Positions 10,372-20,935 of a DNA stretch of 33,670 bases are shown here, in pieces (positions within the stretch are counted from its first letter, which is position 1; every line of letters begins with the position of its first letter). Source of the DNA: Bimuria novae-zelandiae CBS 107.79. Taxonomy: Eukaryota > Ascomycota > Dothideomycetes > Pleosporales > Didymosphaeriaceae. The notes below the pieces were generated by a model, which saw only the letters and a program-made list of their open reading frames with translations, was not told the origin of the DNA and did no database searches. The position numbers were made by a program, and so were the translations under genes. The DNA lies in assembly GCA_010015655.1 (NCBI GenBank), contig ML976736.1, forward strand, positions 1-33,670. The letters run 5' to 3'.

Positions 10372-11650
10372 AAGGCTCTTTTCTTTAAGGGTCTTAACCG
10401 CAAGAATAAGCACGTAATAACTAGCCTAATTAGGCCTCGCGTATTACGTAAGCTAATAACGTAAGCTAAATCTTAGGCTTACACTAAGGCCTAAAACCCT
10501 TATTCTTACTCTTTACTTGGCGGCTTACCTTATCCCGGAGGCTCCCTAACCCGTAAGTACGACCTAGCTAATCTATGGCAGTCTAGGGTGCCTAACCCTA
10601 GATACCCCCTATTTCGGTACCCAGCCGCTCTAAATTTAGGGGTTATAAAGGTAGACTAACCTAGTGTAGGCCTGCCAAGTCGTCCCCGTACTTGTTACTT
10701 CTCCACCGCCCTCTTTAGCAACCTTTAAACTTTGTCTAGACATACCTACGCTATTTAGCACTATAAGTACCGCGAACGCTATTCTTAAGGCCCTAGTTAA
10801 TAAGGCGCGTGCGAGCGTAGTTAGTACTATTAACCTATACTATACCTACCTTCCTATTATCCTAAATAGCCTTAAGCAGTCTAATTACAAGAAGATAAAG
10901 CTCTACTAGTTTTAAGTTAAGGAGATGCGTCGTGTCTAGTCTAAGATAGTATATATTAATCTCGGCCTAATAGATTTAGAGAACTATAATTCGATCTACT
11001 ACTACGATGCCTGCTACGGCGGTAGTAAGGATTATTAGTAGGTAAGTTAGCGCTTCGAGGATTATGTAGGGGTTTCGAGGCTAATTAGTAGCAGATACCT
11101 AAAGATAACTTAGAGAACGTGTTAAGTACCCTAATTACCCTCATGCCGCGCTTAAGCCAAATCGATACGTACACATGCGATAAGATCGACCTCTCTAAAT
11201 TAGATAAGGCATTAGTAAAGGCCACCGCGCAGGTACTAGAAACGGAATAGAGTAATATTATTATATAAGTATTATCTAGTGTAATTAAGGGTTATCTAGA
11301 CTAAGTTGTATAGGGCCACCAGATCCAAATTCTGCGGAAACCTATTAACCCCCTACCACTCGGGTTATAACACCTGGCCTCCTAAGGAGATTATTCCAGT
11401 GGTGGGCCTCTTTGTTAAGGAGAAGCGAAAGAGGAAAGCTTCTACCATAGAGGGGGGTAGTTTAACCTCTCTAGTTACTGCTAGTACTCTTACCCCTAGG
11501 CGTAAGAAGGTTGCTCCTAAGTTAGTAAGGGTCCTTAACCCTAATCCTAGGTTATTAATACTAATTTAGAGTAGTTAGCGTTTAAGGCTAGTATCCTAGC
11601 CACGCTAGACTTCCTCGCGAAGGAAGTAAAAAAGAAAATTAAGAGTAAGG
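10372..11650 (+). pseudogene. Possible antisense reading frame in the 3' part of gypsy-2
   Basis: Between the end of pol and the 3' LTR, a plus-strand reading, opposite to gag-pol, makes protein-like sequence with only RIP-type stops. It includes a run of about 100 codons from about 10754 (ANAILKALVNKARASVVST, then INLGLIDLENYNSIYYYDAC), then in another frame about 11105-11245 (LDKALVKATAQVLETE), an open frame at 11306-11569 rich in Lys/Arg (VKEKRKRKAS and RRKKVAPKLV), and a Lys-rich helical stretch at 11564-11640 (LATLDFLAKEVKKKIKSKG). Two or three frame changes separate the parts. I do not recognise the family. It may be an extra retrotransposon gene, or a fragment captured by or inserted in the element. 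The minus strand of the same stretch is less protein-like. Confidence 0.4.
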
Positions 11651-11699
11651 GCAATTAGGAGACTTTCTAGCAAGCCTATAAGTCTAAGCGCCTAACTAA

Positions 11700-14600
11700 T
11701 TAAGAGGGTTATCTAGTATAATCTAGGGATTCCTGCCCCTATTAACGGTGTCTAGATTTTATTCACGTTCTATACCCTTAGGCGGTTTTAGTTAGGTTTC
11801 GGTTAGCTATAATCGCGTTAGGTACGGTCCGAATAGGCTTATAAGCCTCTGTTAGGCCCCGAGAGGCGTGAATGGGCCTAGATAGCTTGTTCTAGTCTTT
11901 AGTCTATTTAAGAATCCTCTATCCTGTTTATTCTAGTATTTCGCAGCCTATAAAGTGTACTCTCTAGGGTAATTTATTACTAATTACTATCGAGTGCTGT
12001 CTTCCTCCTTCTCTAGGGGGGCGACCCCGCCTCTTGGGCTTCTGTCTAGGGCGACCTTTAGTCTCCTTATCTAAGCCCTTTAGGAACTACTTTATCGCCC
12101 TTTTAAAAATCTCCTCTATAGATAACTACTAGTTTTTATCGCTATCGTATCCTTTCCACTTAACTTTATATAGCCATTCTCCGTCCTAGAGTACCCTAGA
12201 TCTAATTCCTTTAATTAGGTATATATCCTCCCCTACTTATAGTATAATAACCTTAGGCAGGCTTTGCTCCCGTTATAGTAGTTCTTTTAAGGCTACCTAG
12301 TTTAGGAGAGACACATAGAACACTAGGTAAATATTAAAGTTCTTTAGCAGCTCTAGCTTATATGCCTGTTAATTAATCCGCCGTTTTACCCTATAGGGAC
12401 CTTAGGACTTATAGTTAAGTTTCTTCTTAGGCCTAGTTAACCGTATGTTGCAGGCGTCGAGGTATACCATATCCCCTACTATAAAGGTTTAGGCCTTATG
12501 CTTCCTGTTATACCACGTCGCCTGGTACGCCTGTGCCCTAAGGATCGCTTAGGTTATCCAGGCCCTAGTCTAGGCTAGAACTGCCGCTCTGGCCCTTACT
12601 ATAGGTACCGACCCGCGCAGCTGTACTTCTCAGGGCAGGCCTACTATTAGTAGATTTAGGCTATATACTGTAATAAATAGCGACACTCCTGTAGAGCTAT
12701 AGATACTATTATTATACGAATATTCTGCTTCGGATAAAAGGTCCGCCTAATTAGATTATTCGTAGTTACAGAACACTTAAAGGTACTATTTAAACGTTTA
12801 GTTTTATTATTCTATCTGTCCGTCTATCTGTAAGTAGAAAGTAGTAGAGAGGAGTTGCTTAGTTCTTAAATATTAAGTAAAGGTACTCTAATAAGCCGAT
12901 ACAAATAGGCTATCTCTGTCTGTAACTATTAACTTTAGAGGGCCGTGTAGGCGCAGAACCTTTCTCTTAAAGACCTTAGCTAGCTCTACTGCCTTTAGGT
13001 CCTTTCGCGTGGGGATGTAGTGTGCCATCTTAGAAAACTAGTTAATAACCACTAGGATGCTGTTATAATAATAGGCTCTAGATTTACTCTTAGGTAGATC
13101 TATTACTATGTCTATAGTAATATCCTCCTAGATACCCCTTAGGACTAGTAGGCTATTAAGTTGGCCGTGCGTTGCGTATTAGACAGGTTTTGCCCTAGAG
13201 TACGCTTAATAGGTCCAGACGTAGTCCTTTACGTATTATTAGACACTAGGCTACTAGAACTCCGGCAGCACTAGCTCTAAGATCCTAATAAAGCTAAAAT
13301 AGCCCACAAGGGGGTTATCGTAGTATTATTAAAGGACGTATACCCTTGCTAGAGGTGGCACGTATAGCCTATTCTCGTACCGTAATAGGTTAGCTAGTCT
13401 AATTATCCAGCGCTTTAGCCATTCTGGCTTTGCCATCTCTGGCCCTTAGAGGTACTAGAGAATTCGTTCTACAGTTTTGTCCCCCTGGCTATTTCTCTTT
13501 AATAGCTCCACTATAGGGTAAGCGCTTACTAAATCGTTTACCACCGCCTCCTTAGTCGCTAACGTTCTAGGTCTAGCGACCCTCGTCGCTACCACTAGTC
13601 TAGGGCTTCTTACCTACTTTAGTGGCTATAGGCTGCCTACCACGCCTGCTTCGTCTAAAGCGTTGCCTTTTAGCTATAACTTATGCTATAAGGCCTCGAG
13701 AAGTTTTTACTAGGAACTGCCTATCCTGCCTAAGCTTATTTCCTCCTCTAACTTATAGTCGGGTCTCCGCGATAGTCTATTAGCGGGATTTATCCTTCCT
13801 AGATAGTGTTTAATTTTAAAATTAAACATCGTAAGCTATTTAGCCCACCTTGCCTGCTATCTAGTTAGGACTTTTATAGACATAAACCCTTACAGGTTAG
13901 CATAGTTAGTTAAAAGCTTAACCTTCTTACTAACACCCTCTAGGTAGTGTTGCTAATGCTTAAAAGCTTTAACAATCGCTAGCAACTCGCTATTATACGT
14001 GTTATAGTTTTGTTCTACCTAGTTTATCTTGCGCGAATAAAAAGTAACTAGGTACTATTATAGCTTCCTATATTTGTCTAGTTATGGTTGGCTTAAGATA
14101 CCTAAGATCGCGAAACCTAAAGCGTTAGTTTCTACTCTTAAGGGTCTTTTAGGGTCGAAGTAGGCTAGCAAGGGCCCTTGCATAAAGCTCTCTTTTAGCT
14201 AGTAGAAGGAGGCCTTAGCCTGCTTTAGTAGGCTTATTATAACTAATTCCTCGAGTCTCTATCGCTATCTACCCTTAGTAGCTCCCTCTAGCCTTCTTGT
14301 CAGGGCGTGAAGGGGTGCCGCCACTTAAGAGAATCCTTCTATAAACCTTTAATAGTAGTTAGCAAAGCCAAGGAAGATCCTAACTACTTAGACTAAGTTT
14401 AGTTTAGGCCAATCTTTTATAGAGGCGACGCGGTCCTCCTCTATCTCTACGCCGTCTAGGGATACTATAAAGCCTAGGTATCCCACCTTACGTGTGTAGA
14501 ATTTGCATTTAGACAGTTTGGCGTATAGCTGGCGTTTAACAAGGCGTTCTAGCACTATCTAAACGTGCTAGATATGTTCCTCCTTCGTCTTAGAGTAGAT

Positions 14601-15660
14601 AAGGATATCGTCGAGGTACATAATACAGCAGATGTTAAGAAGGTCTAATAGTATATTATTAATATAGCTTTGGAAGGTCGCAGGCGCGTTTGTTAAGCTA
14701 AAAGGCATTATTATGTATTCGTACTATTCGTACCTTATTTAAAAGGCCGTCTTCTATTTATCTCCTGCCCTAATTCGGACGCGATAGTAGGCGTCCCTTA
14801 GGTCTAGTTTAGTGTAAATCTAGGTATCCCCTAGTCAGTTAAGGGATTCCTGTATTAAGGGAAGTAAGTATTAGTTCTTTATTATAACTACATTTAGTCC
14901 CCTATAGTCAACGCAGAGGCGGAGGCCTCTATCCTTTTTCTTTATAAAAAGGATTAGTGCCCCAGCGCTCGATCGCGATAGTTAAATAAAGCCCTGTTTA
15001 AGGTTCTTCTAGATATAGTCGCGCAGAACTGCCGACTCTAACTCTAATAAACTATAAAGTAGTCTAAAAGGCACTTCCTTGCCTTCCTTAATATTAATCT
15101 TTATCTCGTAGGGGCCATGGTTGGCAAGGATGCTTGCAGCTTCTTTAGAGAAGGCTTCCTCCCACCGTCCCTAGTATTCTTTAGGTAGCGTCCCAGGTAG
15201 GCCTCTTAATGTGTCCTTTAGGGTGGCATATATAACAAAATAGTTATTTGCTATGTCTTTAGCCGTGCCGGCGAACTCTTCTGCTAATTTGGTAGAGATC
15301 TTAGTCCATTTGCGCTTCCCATAGGCGAAGCGGATGGTCTTGTCATAGAAGTTTATAATAGGGCTCTATTCTGCTAGCCAGGGCATTCCTAGGACCATGT
15401 CAAATCCACTAATGTTATTAACTATAAACAGGCAACTACCGCTCTTAGTTTTACCGCGACTGTCTATAATAGTGTAGGGGAGCTTCGCCTGGCCCAGAAC
15501 GCCTAAGTCTTATCTGTTTAGCGCCACGTAGCGTTTGCCTTTTATTATCGTCACCGCAACCCCTAACCACTTTATTAAATTATTACTAACGAAATTCGCT
15601 TTGGCTCCGCAGTCTACTAGGGCTTTAATCTATTATTAGTTACCCTTGTGCTGTACTTCA
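11700..15660 (-). pseudogene. pol: gypsy-2 pol remnant with C-terminal chromodomain
   Basis: The protease has ALVDCGAKANFVS, with the catalytic Asp codon near 15612-15614. Reverse transcriptase shows [16 protein letters not shown] and KLDLRDAYYRVRI, and the polymerase box YLDD at 14607-14618 is intact. RNase H and its linker lie around 13800-14060 (YNTYNSELLAIVKAFKH). Integrase covers roughly 12500-13500, with MDIVIDLPKSKS near 13085-13125 and YNNSIYSSTG nearer the end. A chromodomain follows at about 12100-12235 (WLYKVKWKGYDSDKN), then a basic AT-hook-like RGRPPR near 12015-12035. Stops are nearly all TAG/TAA in place of Gln codons. Limits are approximate. Confidence 0.85.
12100..12235 (-). 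other. Chromodomain of gypsy-2 pol
   Basis: The segment reads YLIKGIRSRVL, then a stop codon of RIP type, then DGEWLYKVKWKGYDSDKN. The aromatic and KWKGY core is the typical chromodomain pattern at the end of chromovirus integrases, where it recognises methylated histone tails. Downstream basic residues (KPKRRGRPPR) resemble an AT-hook. Confidence 0.75.
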
Positions 15661-16508
15661 CCGTCTAGCGCGATTAGTAAGCCACTACTCCTATCCCTAG
15701 GGGTCCTTGCGGCTGCGACTAGTTATTATTAACTCTTATTATAGTTAATCTTGCCTATAGACTATTAGGCCTCTTAGTCTACAGCTTGTCTTTCCCCGCC
15801 TTAGCCTTGTACTTTAAATAGGACGCCTTATAATGGCCTAGTTTATAGTAGTAGAAGTATTAGTCCTTATCCCTATCCTCTACTGCCTAAGCCTTCTTCT
15901 TGCCATCCTTATCGCGACGGTTGCTATCGTGGCGTCTCTAGTATAGTCTTGTGTTATTTAACCTAGATCGCTTTCGATCGCGCCTTTTATTAGCTGGCTT
16001 GTTAAGGAAGTCGTTATTAACATCGTGTATATATTATTTTTTTAATTTATAAGGTTTTAACGCTTGCTAATGCATATTTGCCTTTACTTTTAAGTAAAAG
16101 AGGCTCTTTTATTCGCGCGGCTACTATTTAAGGCGTTCTTAGATTTTCTTATCTAGTGCCGTGTAGAAGTTATTAATGTAGTTTTTATTATTATTATCTA
16201 AGGCCTTCTCTAGGTCACATTCCTCCTATTAGTCCTTAAGGTAGTTAAGGAGTTTTGTGGGGGTCTTCTTGTCTTGTTTAGCTACCTTAATCCTTTAGCG
16301 AGCGGCACTCTTTCGCTCCTAGGCTAATCTTAGGGAGTCCACTATAGTCTGCTATAGAAGGTCCTAGGTGACTTTCCTGTGTCGCTTCCGCTCTAGGATC
16401 TTGGCGACTATTCGGTTCTAGTAGTTACGTTGTGTATCTCCTAAGTATCTTACTGCGAACCTAACCTGCGCTTTGTTAGTTTTAAGGGCGGGTAAGAAGT
16501 TAATGTAG

Positions 16509-16516
16509 TCCTCGTA
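16509..16516. repeat. hAT-2 target-site duplication, left copy (TCCTCGTA)
   Basis: Eight bases are repeated exactly at 18200-18207, immediately outside the inverted repeats. The size and position mark a hAT insertion in gypsy-2. Confidence 0.95.
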
Positions 16517-16532
16517 CAGCGCTGCCAACGAA
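16517..16532 (+). repeat. hAT-2 terminal inverted repeat, left
   Basis: CAGCGCTGCCAACGAA is the perfect reverse complement of 18184-18199. Beyond it the two ends share ATCCGAACAA-type subterminal motifs. Confidence 0.93.
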
Positions 16533-16722
16533 TCGAATAGGATCCGAACAAGGTGCTTGTTCGTTCGTTCGGCCCACATACAAATGTTCGTTCGTTCGAG
16601 ACGACTCGAACAGGAGCATCTTCGAACAGTCTAACGAACGTTCGGCCGAACGTTCGTATAAAACTTTCCTAATTAGGAAGCAGGTTGGTGTTGTGGTTAA
16701 GAAACTAGCTATTGTCCACTAG

Positions 16723-17732
16723 CTAGATGTTTTGGCCGGCATCCTTCTTGACGACGTGTTTTGACAACGCCGTGAGGTGACTCGATACGGCGTCTCTCGT
16801 GAGCCAGTTCTTCTGCAGTTGTAGAGCTTCGACGACGGCTGGCGATAATGAATTGCGATCGCACGTGATTGTTCTCCTAGCGGACGAGAAACACCGCTCG
16901 CAGTCGCATGAGGTGGCGTTGTTCCGGTTAAAAACACCGACTTACCGACGAAGTGCGCGACAACTCCAAGAAAGTCACATCTGTTCGGCGACGTCCACAT
17001 ATCGCAACTTACTGAAATCCTACTTTCTGATTCGGCCAAAAGCTCCAAGATCTCCACCTTCCTCTCCGCCAGGCGCAATTCGACGTATTTAGAAAGCGTG
17101 GTGTGGCTTGCCGGCAGGGCGCGCAGCAACGGCGTTCGGTTCCATGTCAGTATGCCCCTCGTCGACGGATCCACACACATCTTAAAGCTCAGGTCGTTGA
17201 CCATCACCCAGTCTACGTACGCCGACTGCAGCTCCTCTTCCTGCCAAAGATGATGAGAAACAGCGCTCGACAAGCCAGCAGTGGCATGTTGCCACGGAGT
17301 CTGCGGCTGCAGTGCCTCGGCGATTGGCAGCAAACCGGTATCTGGATCGACGCTGTGGACCTTCTTGAGATGCCGCTTGATATGAGCAGTACTGTCAACT
17401 ACCCAGCAGTCTAGGACCTTACGCTGAGTGTGGCATGACTGACACAGAAACAGAATCGTCTTTTTCCCGTTCTCCTCAACGTACTCGAGCTCCGCGCCGT
17501 ATCGCCAGAACGATGCCAACTCCCGCTTGCCGAGCAATTGACCTCTGCCTTTAACCCTATACCCGACGCGCGACGAGTTGAGGAGACGTTTGCCTTGCCA
17601 GAGGCGGGTCCATACAATAGGAAAACGAGCTCCGGACGCTTGCAGCTCGCCGGGAAACTCATGCGTAGGAGCGATAGACTCCACTTCGGATGGCGAGTCA
17701 TCCAAGCTCTCGAAGCTCTCCGCCATCGCCAT
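16723..17732 (-). pseudogene. hAT-2 transposase, internally deleted (BED finger and N-half fused out of frame to hATC)
   Basis: From ATG at 17732 the frame is open for 337 codons (to 16719). Residues about 95-126 form a BED-type zinc finger (C97-x2-C100 and H121-x4-H126). Residues 170-262 are typical hAT core: LPASHTTLSKYVELRLAERK, then ISVSCDMWTSPN with the first catalytic Asp at about D244, then FLGVVAHFVG. After about residue 268 the frame loses similarity. In another frame, from about 16930 to the TAG at 16723-16725, the sequence is the hATC dimerisation domain (ATSCDCERCFSSARRTIT, then LQLQKNWLTRDAV). So a deletion of the catalytic centre joined both ends and shifted frame. A truncated DNA-binding protein could still be made. 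The overlapping plus-strand frames are shadows. Confidence 0.88.
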
Positions 17733-18183
17733 GACAGCTGCCGTACGCGACCCGGCATGGTGATAGCTGTCAGATGCCAGCCGGGTTGACTAGGTTAACT
17801 GGGTCGACTGGGACGACTGCGAGCGGGTAACAAATTGATCCATGACAAGATACGCTCACGGCTGACGATGGGAAACAGTGGGAGGCACGTTGACCAGAAA
17901 ACTCAGAGTTTTCTTCTCCTACAAGGACAACGTTGCACAAGGCAATATACGACAACGCCACGCGTAGCACAAGGCCAGCAGAACAAGGTAATACTCCACC
18001 AATTATAACAGAATCCCCATACTAAATCAATTAAACGTAGTCCCGAACAACCGAACAACCGAACGTTTGGCTCTAATAATGCGTTCGTTCGAAGCTCTGT
18101 TCAACTCACCATGCCTGTTCGTTCGTTCGATCCAAAACACCAGAAAACGCCGTTCGGATCGATTGTTCGGATCGAACGTTCTG

Positions 18184-18199
18184 TTCGTTGGCAGCGCTG
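18184..18199 (-). repeat. hAT-2 terminal inverted repeat, right
   Basis: This is the reverse complement of the left end and lies next to the second TCCTCGTA copy. Confidence 0.93.
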
Positions 18200-18207
18200 T
18201 CCTCGTA
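18200..18207. repeat. hAT-2 target-site duplication, right copy (TCCTCGTA)
   Basis: It is identical to 16509-16516. The two copies have stayed identical although they lie in RIP-mutated gypsy-2 sequence, which fits a young insertion. Confidence 0.95.
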
Positions 18208-18901
18208 GGCCCTCTTCTATAAGTTTAGTTCCTTGCAACCCTTACCCTTAAATTAAGGAGGTTTTAGTAGCTTTAGTAGCTGTGCGTCCAGGGTAGCAGC
18301 CACTATTTAGATCTAACGTTCTTTATCGTGGCTGGTGCGGGCCTGGCCTTGTCTATCCTTCTTTCGCGGGCGTCGGATGCTTCTAAAGGCCCTAGATTAG
18401 TCTTAACTAACATTATCTAAGCTTAAGGACGCGTCCTTTATTAAGCTATTACTTAATAGGTTATCGCTTGTGTCTTTAGTCTTGTCTAGGTTGCCGTGAC
18501 CCTCCTTAGGCTCTGGGGAGTTGTTAGAGATGCTAGTAGTTATTATCTTATTCCTAACTAGGGTCTTGCCTTTAGATTAGTGACGCTCTACTATTAGGGA
18601 GGCCTCTAGTTCCTAAATGCGTTGTTAGAGCTATAGCACGCCTAGGCGTTCTTAGAAGGTAACTTCCTCTAATTATTAGTTATTATTACTACTTATAATA
18701 GTAGGGGGGTCTTCCTCTAGGTCTATAAGTGTTGTTAGGTCTTTTATAGGCGTTATAACTATTAAAGGCTCTTGTTTAGAGGGTCCTGCGGATAGTAACC
18801 TGCTTTAAGGGTCTCCTGCTATCTTTAAGGTCTGGCGGGTAACTCTTCGTGTTGATTCCATCGTATAGGTAAATTAGATATAAGGGGGTAAGGGATCGTA
18901 T

Positions 18902-19074
18902 TATAAAAAGCGCCCTAACTACGGGCGACTTAGTCTATCTACAGTACTAAGGCGATCCCTTAGAGAGGGAAGAGAAGGGCTGCGGCGAGGGAAGTAGATA
19001 GGCGGAAGGCCCGGATAGCGCCGGTCTAGAGCGGACTAGGGCCGTCGAGGGCCCTCGACCTACGACTCGTGACA
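18902..19074 (-). repeat. gypsy-2 5' LTR
   Basis: On the minus strand it starts TGTCACGAGTCGTAGG, a common Ty3/gypsy LTR opening, and runs 173 bases. It directly precedes the gag leader. The differences from the other LTR are all C:G to T:A type, so mutation rather than age probably dominates their divergence. Confidence 0.92.
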
Positions 19075-19079
19075 CCTGC
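19075..19079. repeat. gypsy-2 target-site duplication, right copy (CCTGC)
   Basis: It matches 10194-10198. Removing gypsy-2 plus one copy rejoins the hAT-1 transposase codons for Pro-Ala in frame, which confirms the junction. Confidence 0.88.
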
Positions 19080-20733
19080 TATTATTAATTATCTATAAGA
19101 CGCGCGATTAGCCATCTATATCTCCTTTAATAATTGGACGTTAATAGGCGATAAATAGGCGCTGACAGGTATCTGCGTCTACTATCTTAATAGTAATAGT
19201 AATCCTCGCGATTACGTATTAGACCTGCCGTTGCTAATAGGCTAATATACAGGCACTAATATTGCCGCTATTGTTAACGCCACGCTTAAAAGCTTTAAGA
19301 TATCCGCCCGCAGCTTAGGTTACTTTATCCTTAATAATACTACTAATAATAACGCTATAATTAACGCCCTAGCTATTAAATATAACTTTAACGCCTGCTA
19401 TTGGCGTCTGCGTTACGCCTGCTATATAATTAACCTCGCGGCTTAATAAATTATTTTTAGCAAAGATTGCAACGCCTTTAATAACGCGAATAAGTATCTT
19501 AATAATAAGACAGCGTTTCTTAAGGAGTAATAATAGGCTAGCCTACTAGGCGTACTTATTAACGTTGTTACCTTTATTTACACCCCTTAAGCTCGCCAGC
19601 TTCTTAAACAGTATTAGGTAACCTACAACGCCTAATTAGGTGGTGATAATAAGCTAAAGACGTTAAAGATTATTAAGCTAGTAAAGATAAAATAGAACTC
19701 TTATTATAACTATTTTACGCGCGCGCTCGAGCTCCGCGCACCCCTTAATAATTATATTAACTATAAGCTTATTAAGTATTATTACTACGGCACCTGACAA
19801 CGCAATAATATACTTAATATTAAGCAACGTTAGTTTATTAAAGAAGATAGCCTTACTGCTAAGGACTAGGCAACAATTATAGAGTACTAAAGGATCTTAC
19901 AACTGTTTAAAGAAGCCACTATTTATATAGAGGGCAGGGGCGTGGCTAGCACGTTAGGTACAATATAGGAGGTCCTCCCTACGCTCTTATAGCTTGCTAC
20001 TACCCTCGACGAGATGCTCTTTTAATATAATAACGTTGACTTTAACAACGTTAATGCCCTGGAGGACTATATAAAAGCTACCTATAATATAGCTTATATA
20101 AAGATCCTTAAGTACCTGCGCAAGCTAAAGGACGCCCCGGCATATTACGCGGCTTACCATTTCCACCCACACACAAAAGGCCTTATAGATAAGATATAGG
20201 CTATACCGCTTAATTACGACGAGGATCTCTATAAGGGGTGTCACACCTATAAAGACTGGCTAGATAATTGCCACGTTGGCTTTTAACGCTTATAGTTAAA
20301 GTTCAAAGATACTGTATCTCTTATTAGTACGCTAGAGCCTCTACTAAAGAAGGCACGTACTAGGCTATCTAGTAGCTAGTTAGACTTTGTAAAAGCCACC
20401 CTATAAGGTAACGACGCCTGCCTAGTCCTCCGCCATAATAAGTTTAAGCAGTAGATAATTAAACTACTTATGCTAGAGGACTCCCTATTTGCGCGTAACC
20501 CGCTACTTTATTAAATAGGCAAGGCTAATAAGTATCCTGTCTTATCGCGCTTTGCTCTTAATATCCTTAGTATTCCCGCCGCCGCCACTGATTGTGAGAG
20601 GACCTTCTTAGAGTTAGGTAATTTATTAGAGACGAGACGATTGTATATAAAAGTGGATCTTCTATCTACGCTACAATTACTACGTAGCTAAAAGCGCCTT
20701 AGCTTAAAGCCTATAATAATAGTAAATAATTAA
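19075..20733 (+). pseudogene. hAT-1 transposase, central and C-terminal part
   Basis: The frame resumes at Pro-Ala and runs to TAA at 20731-20733 with many RIP-type stops. Recognisable hAT sequence includes LAIYISFNNWTLIGDKQALTG-like core (Gln codon now TAG), LPLLIGQYTGTNIAAIV, an Ala-Leu-rich middle, and the C-terminal dimerisation domain around 20551-20690 (FALNILSIPAAATDCERTF, then LLETRRL). That domain is the most conserved part of hAT transposases and mediates dimer formation. The protein cannot be made in full. Confidence 0.85.
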
Positions 20734-20935
20734 CGTACTAACGCTATCACCCCTAATAAGCTAGAGACTATCTACAAGATTTACAGCGGTTAATTACCCT
20801 TAATTAGCTTAGCAAAGTTATTAATCAAGTCAATTAAGTCAATAAATCAAGCCTAATTTACGCCATCAAGTCAATCAAGTCAAGCAAAAGCCACCATATC
20901 GGTCAATCAATCAAGCAATTCACCTCAACTTGATT
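20734..20935 (+). other. hAT-1 3' subterminal repeat region
   Basis: After the transposase stop come many CAATCAAGTC/CAAGTCAA repeats in both orientations, mirroring the left end. No gene is seen except that the minus-strand frame of the neighbouring host gene reads through the end of the element to a stop at 20903. Confidence 0.65.

Larger units (their letters stand above)
16517..18199 (-). mobile_element. hAT-2: short hAT deletion derivative without RIP damage
   Basis: The element is 1683 bases with perfect 16-base inverted repeats (CAGCGCTGCCAACGAA) and an 8-base duplication. It encodes, on the minus strand, the N-terminal half of a hAT transposase joined to the C-terminal dimerisation domain, with the catalytic middle missing. 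Subterminal regions are packed with GTTCG/CGAAC repeats, for example a GTTCGTTCGTTCGG run near 16559-16572 and tandem CCGAACAA at about 18043-18065. Composition is normal and no RIP-type stops are seen, in sharp contrast to gypsy-2 around it. It is therefore the latest insertion in this pile and probably moved with transposase supplied by an intact relative. Confidence 0.93.
15750..18861 (-). pseudogene. gag: gypsy-2 gag remnant, split by hAT-2
   Basis: A plausible start is ATG at 18859-18861, shortly after the 5' LTR, reading MESTRRVTRQTLKIAGDP. The frame then runs to the hAT-2 insertion at 18200 and continues from 16516 downward. The zinc knuckle at 15818-15859 reads Y-F-Y-Y-Y-K-L-G-H-Y-K-A-S-Y: all three Cys of the C-x2-C-x4-H-x4-C pattern have become Tyr, as TGC/TGT to TAC/TAT by RIP. 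It cannot bind zinc. The leader between LTR and gag (18862-18901) should hold the primer-binding site, which I could not assign to a tRNA. Confidence 0.75.
10199..19074 (-). mobile_element. Ty3/gypsy chromovirus-type LTR retrotransposon gypsy-2, full length, RIP-mutated
   Basis: Two 173-base direct LTRs bound an interior with gag, protease, RT, RNase H, integrase and a chromodomain on the minus strand. A 5-base duplication flanks it and the hAT-1 transposase frame resumes on the other side, so the insertion limits are firm. RIP has introduced many TAA/TAG codons. Its gag region is split by hAT-2. Without hAT-2 it would be about 7.2 kb. Chromodomains at the integrase end are known to steer such elements to heterochromatin, which fits the nested setting. 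Confidence 0.93.

Noticed and set aside
16897..16945. GTAAGT followed by AG in hAT-2 as an intron that would join the transposase halves
   Set aside because: The only nearby acceptor gives the wrong frame for the hATC domain, and the whole catalytic middle of the transposase is absent, so a deletion explains it better.
16799..17789. Several plus-strand frames across hAT-2
   Set aside because: They are antisense to the clear hAT transposase and have no family features.
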